A DNA stretch of 6,635 nucleotides, taken from contig JACZKN010000588.1 in assembly GCA_014859985.1 (NCBI GenBank), positions 1 to 6,635 on the forward strand. The letters are read 5' to 3'. A program made the translations under genes and the position numbers. The DNA is from Candidatus Krumholzibacteriia bacterium. GTDB lineage: Bacteria > Krumholzibacteriota > Krumholzibacteriia > LZORAL124-64-63. Positions 1 through 4,976 of the stretch are shown here, piece by piece; positions within the stretch are counted from its first letter, which is position 1; each line of letters opens with the position of its first letter. Under the pieces are notes generated by a model, which worked only from the letters and a program-made list of their open reading frames with translations, ran no database searches and was not told the origin of the DNA.

Positions 1-101
1 GCCCGCAGCAAGGCCCGGCGCACGTGGTCGACGATGCGGAACGACGTCGCGCCCGGGGGCTTGTCCACCAGCAGGAAGCCGTCGGCTGCGCCGCTGTTCA
101 C
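1..101 (-). CDS. truB: tRNA pseudouridine(55) synthase TruB, N-terminal fragment (runs off the window)
   Basis: TruB converts uridine 55 in the T-loop of tRNAs to pseudouridine. Only the first 33 codons are in the window. They read MNSGAADGFLLVDKPPGATS and onward to FRIVDHVRRALLR. The GFLLVDKPPG-TS stretch (residues 8-20) is the family's N-terminal signature, and the following helix (IVDHVRRAL) also fits. The catalytic aspartate motif lies beyond the window edge and cannot be checked. The start is GTG at 101-99, which overlaps the TGA of the upstream RbfA-NrnA gene by 4 bp (GTGA), a typical arrangement for translational coupling. Gene order (infB, rbfA, nrnA, truB) independently supports the call. 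Identification is by signature and synteny; the rest of the protein is unseen. Confidence 0.9.
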   Translation of the reverse strand, partial: MNSGAADGFLLVDKPPGATSFRIVDHVRRALLR

Positions 102-1492
102 GGCAGCGCGGCCTCGAGCTCGGCCGCCAGCAGGGCGACCACCTCGTCGATGCTGCCCTCGAGGTCGCAGCCCGCCGCCTGGCGGTGCCCGCCGCCGCCG
201 AAGCGGGCGGCCACCTGCTGCACGTCGCCGCCGTCGCGGGCCCGCAGGGAGACGCGCCACAGGCCGTCATCCTGCTTCTGTTTCAGGAACGCGGCCAGGC
301 GCACGCCGTCGACGGACATCGCGATGTTGACGAAGCCCTCGGTATCGGCCATGACGCCGCCGGTCTCGGTCAGCATGGCCTGGGTGGCGTAAAGCACCGC
401 GACGCGGCCGCGGGCGTGGTAGCTGAGGGTGCCCAGGACCCGCTGCAGCATGGCCACGCCTTCGGGGCGGTTGCGGTGCAGGGTCGTGGCGGCCACCTGG
501 GCGGTGTCCACGCCCTTCTCGGCCAGGCGCCGCGCCAGCTCGAAGGTAAAGGGCACGGTGTTCTCGAAGCGGAAGCCGCCGGTGTCGTTGAGCAGACCGG
601 CGTAGAGGTTGGTGGCCATCTCGACGGTCAGCTCCACCGGGTCGCCGTCCTCGTCCCGCAGGGCGCCGATCACCTGGTGCACCAGGGTGCAGGACGAGCA
701 GGCCCGCTCGTCCACCCAGCCCGGCTCCGGAGCCTTGCGCTGGCTGACCAGGTGGTGGTCGATGCACCAGCGCCGGGCGAAGCGGCCCAGCAGGCCCTCC
801 AGCGGGCCGGTGCGGTCCAGGCGGTGGCAATCGACGATGACCAGGGTGTCGGGCTCGTCCTCGGCGAACAGGGCCTCGGCCTCGTCGCTGGTGACGACGG
901 CCTCGAAGCCGGGCAGGTCCACCACGCCGATGGGCGGGTCCGGATAAGCGACCACGGTGGCCTCCTTGCCCGCGGCCTCGAGGGCTTCGGCCAGGGCCAG
1001 GGCGCTGCCGATGGCGTCCGGATCGGGGTTCACGTGGGGCACGATCCAGACCCGCTCGGCCCGGGCCAGGCCCTCCAGCAGGTCCGGCGGCGGCAGCAGC
1101 TCGTCCAGGCAGAGGCGGCGCAGCTTGTCGCGGGGCGACCTGAACTCGCCCTGCTGGGCCAGCTCGGCCAGCACGCCGTCCAGCTCGAGGCCGCGCTCGA
1201 CCGTGGCGTCGAACTCGAAGCGCAGCTGCGGCGCCTGGCGCAGCCCCAGGGTGCGGGTCGCCCGGCTCTGCAGGAAGCCCGCCGCCTTCTTCAGCCCGCA
1301 GAAGCTGGTCTTGCGCTCCTCTTCCTCGCCCAGGACCGACCAGAACACCTTGGCCACCGAGTGGTCCTTGTTCAGCTCGACCTTGTTGATGGTCACGAAC
1401 CCCACGCGCGGGTCCTTGACCTCGGCCTGCAGCAGCTCGGCCAGCACCTCGCGCAACGACTGGTTCAGCCTGGCAGTGCGATACGGATCCAT
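98..1492 (-). CDS. Fusion protein: ribosome-binding factor A (RbfA) + NrnA-type DHH/DHHA1 oligoribonuclease/pAp phosphatase
   Basis: A single 464-residue frame holds two complete proteins. Residues about 1-115 are RbfA, a KH-fold factor that binds 16S rRNA during late 30S maturation; the family motif VKDPRVGF is at 25-32, followed by the AKVFWSVLG strand and a closing LRFEFD segment. After a linker (about 115-145) comes a DHH/DHHA1 phosphoesterase like NrnA, which degrades very short RNAs and hydrolyses pAp. Metal-site residues are present: H153, D157 and D159 in HVNPDPDAIGS; D221 in VIVDCH; the DHH triplet 245-247; D303 in NDTGGFRF; and the C-terminal substrate loop GGGGHRQAAG with H436. I chose ATG 1492 because GAAGG lies 7 nt upstream and the protein then starts where RbfA normally does; GTG 1522 would add ten unconserved residues. 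rbfA and nrnA are usually adjacent separate genes. A sequencing frameshift joining them is possible, but no sign of one is visible. Confidence 0.92.
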   Translation of the reverse strand: MDPYRTARLNQSLREVLAELLQAEVKDPRVGFVTINKVELNKDHSVAKVFWSVLGEEEERKTSFCGLKKAAGFLQSRATRTLGLRQAPQLRFEFDATVERGLELDGVLAELAQQGEFRSPRDKLRRLCLDELLPPPDLLEGLARAERVWIVPHVNPDPDAIGSALALAEALEAAGKEATVVAYPDPPIGVVDLPGFEAVVTSDEAEALFAEDEPDTLVIVDCHRLDRTGPLEGLLGRFARRWCIDHHLVSQRKAPEPGWVDERACSSCTLVHQVIGALRDEDGDPVELTVEMATNLYAGLLNDTGGFRFENTVPFTFELARRLAEKGVDTAQVAATTLHRNRPEGVAMLQRVLGTLSYHARGRVAVLYATQAMLTETGGVMADTEGFVNIAMSVDGVRLAAFLKQKQDDGLWRVSLRARDGGDVQQVAARFGGGGHRQAAGCDLEGSIDEVVALLAAELEAALP

Positions 1493-1497
1493 GCCGT

Positions 1498-1504
1498 TCC
1501 CTTC
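1498..1504 (-). promoter_or_regulatory. Ribosome binding site of the rbfA-nrnA fusion gene
   Basis: GAAGGGA lies just upstream of ATG 1492; its GAAGG core is 7 nt from the start codon. This site decides between ATG 1492 and the in-frame GTG 1522, which has only a poor GGGA match upstream. A strongly self-complementary GC palindrome abuts it on the upstream side. Confidence 0.7.
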
Positions 1505-1520
1505 GGCCCCCCGGGGGGCC
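1505..1520. repeat. 16-bp perfect GC palindrome directly upstream of the rbfA ribosome binding site
   Basis: The 16 bases GGCCCCCCGGGGGGCC are a perfect palindrome ending one base before the Shine-Dalgarno sequence of the rbfA-nrnA gene. In RNA it could form a 6-bp all-GC stem with a four-base loop. It contains no T-tract and so is not a conventional terminator. It could hold the adjacent ribosome binding site clear of, or within, local structure; no function is demonstrated. Confidence 0.6.
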
Positions 1521-1543
1521 ACTGGTTGTTCCCAACGCCACCC

Positions 1544-1572
1544 AAGATAATCCCGCCCAACCCCGCAGTAAA
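1544..1572 (-). promoter_or_regulatory. Possible weak sigma-70-type promoter for rbfA-nrnA
   Basis: On the minus strand, TTTACT (1572-1567) and TATCTT (1549-1544) are separated by 17 bp. Each matches 4 of 6 bases of the TTGACA and TATAAT consensus. It lies in the most AT-rich part of the infB-rbfA gap and about 50 nt upstream of the rbfA start, so it could supply independent transcription below the hairpin region. Matches this weak arise by chance, and the organism's promoter consensus is unknown. Confidence 0.22.
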
Positions 1573-1657
1573 CCGCTCAGGCCATCGAGGTCCGTTCGCA
1601 CCGGTGCCGAGATCCGCAGTGGGCACCGCCGTCAGGGTCGGGCCGGGGGCGTCTGCA

Positions 1658-1688
1658 GGGCCCCATAGCCAGGATGGCGAAGGGGCCC
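1658..1688. repeat. Inner hairpin A (7-bp GC stem with nested 4-bp stem)
   Basis: GGGCCCC (1658-1664) pairs with GGGGCCC (1682-1688). Inside it GCCA (1668-1671) pairs with TGGC (1675-1678) around a 3-base loop. It sits within the long inverted repeat 1611-1769 and would be one branch of the predicted multi-branched fold. Confidence 0.7.
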
Positions 1689-1697
1689 GGAAGCCGA

Positions 1698-1728
1698 GCC
1701 GGCCGGGAACAGGAAGTTCCCGGCCGGC
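1698..1728. repeat. Inner hairpin B (13-bp perfect stem, 5-base loop)
   Basis: GCCGGCCGGGAAC (1698-1710) pairs perfectly with GTTCCCGGCCGGC (1716-1728) around a 5-base loop (AGGAA on the plus strand, TTCCT in the transcript). It has the strength of a terminator stem, but what follows on the minus strand is GC-rich with no T-tract, so intrinsic termination is unlikely. It forms the second branch inside the long inverted repeat. Confidence 0.85.
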
Positions 1729-1767
1729 GTCCCCCGGCACGACCCTGACGGCGGTGCCCACTGCGGA

Positions 1768-4602
1768 TCACAGCTCGGTGCGACGAACCTCTTCGATCTC
1801 GAAGCACTCCAGCACGTCCCCCTCCGCGATCTCGTAGAAGTTCTCCAGCCCGATGCCGCACTCGTACCCGGTGGCGACCTCGCGCACGTCGTCCTTGAAG
1901 CGCTTCAGCGAATTGACCTTGCCCTCCCAGACGACGACCTCGTGGCGGACCAGGCGGGCCTTGCTGTTGCGCTTGATGACGCCGTCCAGGACCATCGAGC
2001 CGGCGACCGAGCCGACCTTCGGGATCCGGAACACGGCGCGCACCTGGGCGCGGCCCGTCGAGACCTCGCGCTTGACCGCGTCCAGCAGGCCGGCCATCGC
2101 CTTCTTCAGGGTGTCGACGGCCTCGTAGATGATGTCGAACACCTCGATGGTGACGTTGTGCTCCTTGGCCAGCTCCTTGATGGAGTGGCCCGGGCGCAGG
2201 TGGAAGCCGATGATCATGGCGCCGGTGTTGGCCGCCAGCAGCACGTCCGACTCGCTGACCGCGCCGACCGCCTTGTGCACCACGCGCACCTGCACCTCGC
2301 TGGTGTTGAGGTCCATCAGCTGGTCCGCCAGGGCCTCGACCGAGCCGGCCACGTCGCCCTTGATGATGATCGGCAGCTCCTTCAGTTCGCCCTTGGTCAT
2401 CATCTCGGCCAGGTTGTCCAGGTCGATGATGGGCTTGGGGCCGCGCAGGTGCTGCTGCCGCTGCAGGCTGCGCCGCTTGGCGGCCAGCTCGCGGGCCTCG
2501 CGCTCGCTCGCCAGCACGTAGAAGCGGTCGCCGGCCTCGGGCACGTCGTTGCCGCCCAGCACCTCGCAGGGCTCGCCGGGCTTGACGTCCTTGAGCACCT
2601 TGCCGCGCTCGTCCAGGAGCGCGCGCACGCGGCCGTCGGTCATGCCGGCCAGGAAGTAGTCGCCCACCTTCATGGTGCCCTGGTCCACCAGGACGGTGAA
2701 CACGACGCCGCGGCCGGGCTCCTTCTTGGCCTCGATCACCGTGCCGCGGGCCTGGCCCACGGCGGCGGCCTTCAGCTCCAGCACCTCCGCCTGCAGGTGA
2801 ACCAGCTCGAGCAGCCGCTCGATGCCGAGGCCCTTCTTGGCCGAGATCTCGGCGCTCAGCACCTGGCCGCCGAACTCCTCGACGACGATCTCGTGCTGCA
2901 GCAGCTCCTGCTTGACCCGCTCGGGCTTGGCGTCCGGCAGGTCGATCTTGTTCACGGCGACGATGATGGGCACGCCGGCGGCCTTCGCGTGGCTGATGGC
3001 CTCCACGGTCTGGGGCATGACGCCGTCGTTGGCCGCGACGATCAGGATCACGATGTCGGTGACCTGGGCGCCGCGGGCGCGCATGGCCGTGAAGGCGGCG
3101 TGGCCGGGGGTGTCCAGGAAGGTGATCGGCCCGCCCTCGGTCTGGACCGTGTAGGCGCCGATGTGCTGGGTGATGCCGCCCGCCTCGCCGGCGATGACGT
3201 TGGTCTTGCGGATGTTGTCCAGCAGCGAGGTCTTGCCGTGGTCGACGTGGCCCATCACCGTGACCACCGGCGGCCGGTCGGTCATGTCCTCGGCCTTGGC
3301 CTCCTCGCCCTCGAGGACCTCCTCGCCGTACTCGCTGAGGAACTCGATCTCGCGGTCGTACTCCCCGGCCAGCAGCTCGATCTTGTCCTTCTCCAGGCGC
3401 TGGTTGATGGTCGCCATGATGCCCATGCCGAACAGGTGGCCGATCAGCTCCTGGGCCCGGACGCCCAGCTTGTCCGCCAGCTCCTGCACCGTGATGAACT
3501 CGGTCAGCTTCAGCACGGCCAGGTCGACGACCGGCTCGTCCTCGGCCCGCTCGCCCTTGCGGCGCTTCTTGCCGCGACCGCCGGTGGTCAGCTCCGCCAT
3601 GGTCTGTTTCAATGCGCGCTCCACTTCGGCTTCGTCGACCTTCTTCTTCTTCTTCGTGCGGGTGCGCGTGCGGCGGCCCTCGCCGGCGTCGCGCGCCGCG
3701 GTCTCTTCCTGACGCTTGCGGATGGCGGCCTTGATGGAATCGCGCACCGACTCGCTGCTGACCTCGGTGGTGGGCTCGCGCCGCTTGGGCGCCGCCCGGA
3801 TGATGTCGCCGATCTTGAAGCCGTCGTTCTTCTTGGTGCCCTGCTCCGCGAGGCGGTCCACCGGCTGGGCCTCCTGCCCGGCCGCCGCGGGCGCGGCCTC
3901 GGGACCGGCCGCGGCCGCTTCCTCCGCGACCGCGGTCTCGGGCAGGTCCGGCCACAGGTTGGCCACGTCCAGCTCCGGCATCACCGGGACAGGGGCGTCC
4001 GGCAAGGGCGCCGCGGCCGCGGGCGCCGCCGCGGGCTCGGGCTCGGGCTCGCGCTTCTCGATGTCGGCCTTCTTGACCAGCTTCGCCTTGACCACGCGGG
4101 CCTTGGCGTGGTCCTCGCGCCGGGCGGCGAGCTCGGCCTCGCGGCGCTCCTGCTCCTCGCGGCGCTTGGCCTCGGCGGCGGCCAGGGCCTCCTGCTCGGC
4201 CTCCTTCTTCTGCGCCGCCTGCTGGGCCACCTTGGTCATGGTGCCCGTCTTCTTGATGACCACGACCTTCGGCTTGGCCGCGGTCTTCTTCTTCCTGGTC
4301 ACCTTCTTCTTGGCGGCCTTGGGCTTCGGCTCCTCCTCCACCGGCTGCGGCTTCTCCAGCGGCTTGAGGGCGGCCACGTGCTTCAGCTGGTTCGGGCTCA
4401 GGCCGTGGGCCTTGGCGTAGCTTTCGCGGGCCAGCTCGCGCTTGCGCTGGAAGACGGCGTGGATCCTGTCCACGACGTCGTCGTCGATCACGCTCATGTG
4501 GCTCTTGACCTGCACCTTCATCTTCAGGAGCAGGTCCATGATCTGCTTGGAATCGACGCCGTAGTGCCGTCCCAGCTCGTAGACCCTCAGGTTCCGCACC
4601 AA
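1768..4602 (-). CDS. infB: Translation initiation factor IF-2
   Basis: IF-2 is the GTPase that places initiator fMet-tRNA on the 30S subunit and promotes 50S joining. The 944 residues show an N-terminal IF2_N helical domain (about 1-50, RVYELGRHYGVDSKQIMDLL), a long disordered Ala/Lys/Glu-rich linker (about 60-355), a second IF2_N-type domain (about 362-415), then the GTPase core: G1 GHVDHGKTS (451-459), G2 in GGITQHIGAY, G3 DTPGH (497-501), G4 NKID (551-554), G5 SAK (587-589). The C-terminal beta-barrel domains end in SLKRFKDDVREVATGYECGI and the initiator-tRNA-binding region. The start is TTG 4602, 8 nt after a perfect GGAGGT; GTG 4599, one codon later, is the alternative at 11 nt. Length and domains are normal for a long-form IF-2. 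The stop codon lies in a strong inverted repeat, and the leader resembles that repeat. Confidence 0.97.
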   Translation of the reverse strand: MVRNLRVYELGRHYGVDSKQIMDLLLKMKVQVKSHMSVIDDDVVDRIHAVFQRKRELARESYAKAHGLSPNQLKHVAALKPLEKPQPVEEEPKPKAAKKKVTRKKKTAAKPKVVVIKKTGTMTKVAQQAAQKKEAEQEALAAAEAKRREEQERREAELAARREDHAKARVVKAKLVKKADIEKREPEPEPAAAPAAAAPLPDAPVPVMPELDVANLWPDLPETAVAEEAAAAGPEAAPAAAGQEAQPVDRLAEQGTKKNDGFKIGDIIRAAPKRREPTTEVSSESVRDSIKAAIRKRQEETAARDAGEGRRTRTRTKKKKKVDEAEVERALKQTMAELTTGGRGKKRRKGERAEDEPVVDLAVLKLTEFITVQELADKLGVRAQELIGHLFGMGIMATINQRLEKDKIELLAGEYDREIEFLSEYGEEVLEGEEAKAEDMTDRPPVVTVMGHVDHGKTSLLDNIRKTNVIAGEAGGITQHIGAYTVQTEGGPITFLDTPGHAAFTAMRARGAQVTDIVILIVAANDGVMPQTVEAISHAKAAGVPIIVAVNKIDLPDAKPERVKQELLQHEIVVEEFGGQVLSAEISAKKGLGIERLLELVHLQAEVLELKAAAVGQARGTVIEAKKEPGRGVVFTVLVDQGTMKVGDYFLAGMTDGRVRALLDERGKVLKDVKPGEPCEVLGGNDVPEAGDRFYVLASEREARELAAKRRSLQRQQHLRGPKPIIDLDNLAEMMTKGELKELPIIIKGDVAGSVEALADQLMDLNTSEVQVRVVHKAVGAVSESDVLLAANTGAMIIGFHLRPGHSIKELAKEHNVTIEVFDIIYEAVDTLKKAMAGLLDAVKREVSTGRAQVRAVFRIPKVGSVAGSMVLDGVIKRNSKARLVRHEVVVWEGKVNSLKRFKDDVREVATGYECGIGLENFYEIAEGDVLECFEIEEVRRTEL

Positions 4603-4656
4603 GATCCGCTACCTCCGCAGGAGTTGCGCGGGCACCGCCGTCCGCGACGCCGTCAG
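4589..4656. repeat. Leader and start region of infB related to the repeat arm downstream of infB
   Basis: On the plus strand this segment shares ordered blocks with the left repeat arm at 1588-1635, in the same orientation: AGGT, CGCACC, AGATCCGC (4602-4609 and 1610-1617), a 13-base identity GGGCACCGCCGTC (4630-4642 and 1621-1633), and CGTCAG. The leader copy is longer. The extra bases lie partly between short direct repeats (CCGC twice; GCCGTC twice), as expected if one copy lost or gained DNA by slippage. Because the right arm is the inverse of the left arm, the 3' end of the infB message is also complementary to these blocks in its own leader. GC-rich sequence makes chance matches more likely than usual. 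Confidence 0.5.
4611..4616 (-). promoter_or_regulatory. Ribosome binding site of infB
   Basis: GGAGGT is a perfect anti-Shine-Dalgarno match. It is 8 nt from TTG 4602 and 11 nt from GTG 4599, so spacing favours the TTG start, although GTG is generally the commoner alternative start codon. The site lies inside the leader segment that resembles the repeat downstream of infB, in a stretch absent from the downstream copy. Confidence 0.8.
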
Positions 4657-4976
4657 AATCCGATCTTCTCGATCCCCTTGACGAACCCGGGATCGCTCGT
4701 GGCCACCACCGACAGCTTGTCGCGCCCCAGGGCGCGGGCCAGGTCCGCCGCGGTGACCGCGTCGGCCAGCAGCAGCCGCACCGGTTCCCAGCGGGCGATG
4801 CGCCCGCGCTGGCCCGGTCCGGCGTCGATCGCCACCACCACCACCGGCTCCTCGCCCCGCTTGACCAGCAGCTCGACGGCACTGTAGCCGACGGCCAGCC
4901 GGCCGGCGTTGCGGGCCAGGCCCAAGAGCGCGAGCAGCCGGGCCGCCCGGTCTTCCCCTGCCGCGGGCGGCGTCAA
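4653..4976 (-). CDS. L7Ae/L30e-family probable RNA-binding protein (YlxQ-like)
   Basis: This 107-residue protein belongs by pattern to the L7Ae/L30e/S12e/Gadd45 fold found between nusA and infB in many bacteria (YlxQ in Bacillus). The family's N-terminal signature is clear: LLALLGLARNAGRLAVG (residues 14-30). A hydrophobic strand VVVVAIDAG follows, then ALGRDKLSVVATSDPGF near the C-terminus, like the usual 'GKD...V.DPGFAK' ending. Family members bind kinked RNA; the cellular role of the bacterial ones is poorly defined. The start is inferred as TTG 4976, overlapping the nusA TGA by 4 bp (TTGA), with AGGA 3 nt upstream, a rather short spacing. No ATG or GTG is available before the conserved domain, and the next TTG (4925) would cut into it. 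The ylxR gene that often precedes it is absent here. Fifty bp separate it from infB. Confidence 0.85.
   Translation of the reverse strand: MTPPAAGEDRAARLLALLGLARNAGRLAVGYSAVELLVKRGEEPVVVVAIDAGPGQRGRIARWEPVRLLLADAVTAADLARALGRDKLSVVATSDPGFVKGIEKIGF

Larger units (their letters stand above)
1493..1767. other. 275-bp infB-rbfA intergenic region, dominated by inverted repeats
   Basis: This is the only large gap in an operon whose other junctions are 4-bp overlaps or spacers of about 30-50 bp. Read along the transcript it contains: one arm of a long inverted repeat, a 13-bp hairpin, a smaller branched hairpin, the second arm, a degenerate inverted copy of the last infB codons, a weak promoter-like sequence, a 16-bp palindrome and the rbfA ribosome binding site. 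No convincing small gene is present. A 98-codon open frame runs across it on the minus strand (1465-1761), but it follows the repeat arms and has no recognisable domain. None of the hairpins is followed by a run of T on the transcript strand, so no classical terminator is supported. Confidence 0.85.
1611..1769. repeat. Perfect 30-bp inverted repeat enclosing two hairpins, starting in the infB stop codon
   Basis: Arm 1611-1640 is the exact reverse complement of arm 1740-1769. After one mismatch (1641/1739) pairing resumes for 8 bp (1642-1649 with 1731-1738), giving 38 paired positions in a 39-bp stem. The right arm includes two bases of the infB TGA (1770-1768), so in the mRNA the stem begins at the stop codon. 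The enclosed 81 bases carry two further hairpins, so the RNA could fold as a three-way junction. A near-perfect duplex of this length is a plausible RNase III substrate (inference from known RNase III preference). No flanking target-site duplication is visible, so a mobile palindromic element is not demonstrated. Confidence 0.95.
1584..1797. repeat. Extended inverted duplication: degenerate inverted copy of the infB 3' end
   Basis: Outside the perfect 30-bp arms the symmetry continues with gaps. Plus-strand 1584-1610 resembles minus-strand 1797-1770, which encodes the last InfB residues (IEEVRRTEL plus stop). Shared blocks in order are ATCG, AGGT, CG and TCGCACCG, separated by indels of 1-3 bases, then about 7 unmatched bases before the perfect arm. 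The simplest reading is that 1584-1640 is an inverted copy of the infB 3' end plus its downstream flank, with the part away from the core more diverged. The block order is clear by eye; statistical significance was not computed. Confidence 0.65.

Noticed and set aside
1493..1522. GTG 1522 as the start of the rbfA-nrnA gene
   Set aside because: It adds ten unconserved residues encoded by the GC palindrome, and its upstream region has a weaker ribosome binding site than ATG 1492.
1698..1728. 13-bp hairpin as an intrinsic (Rho-independent) terminator of infB
   Set aside because: No run of T follows on the transcript strand, and essential operon genes lie immediately downstream.
1465..1761. 98-codon minus-strand frame in the infB-rbfA gap as a small gene
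   Set aside because: It runs through both repeat arms, so its ends repeat TAVP/TAV-type residues by construction. It has no domain, and its only available start (a GTG inside the repeat arm) lies inside the predicted stem. It then overlaps rbfA out of frame.
1611..1769. 159-bp unit as a MITE with 30-bp terminal inverted repeats
   Set aside because: The size and long inverted ends fit, but no target-site duplication flanks it, one arm includes infB stop-codon bases, and the similarity continues outward into infB coding sequence. This fits inverted duplication better than insertion. A genome-wide copy search could reopen the idea.
185..1837. 550-codon plus-strand open frame across rbfA-nrnA and the intergenic gap
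   Set aside because: It is antisense to a clear conserved gene, rich in Gly/Ala/Gln/His/Val repeats, without a domain, and runs through the hairpin region.
1577..4882. 1101-codon minus-strand frame overlapping ylxQ and infB
   Set aside because: It is an alternative frame of the real infB, composed of Arg/Gly/Pro/Ala repeats typical of out-of-frame GC-rich translation.
1942..4887. 981-codon plus-strand open frame antisense to infB
   Set aside because: It mirrors infB codon structure: very high GC at third positions removes stops on the opposite strand. The translation is low-complexity (Leu/Gly/Asp/His/Val-rich) with no recognisable domain, and it spans several genes' boundaries.
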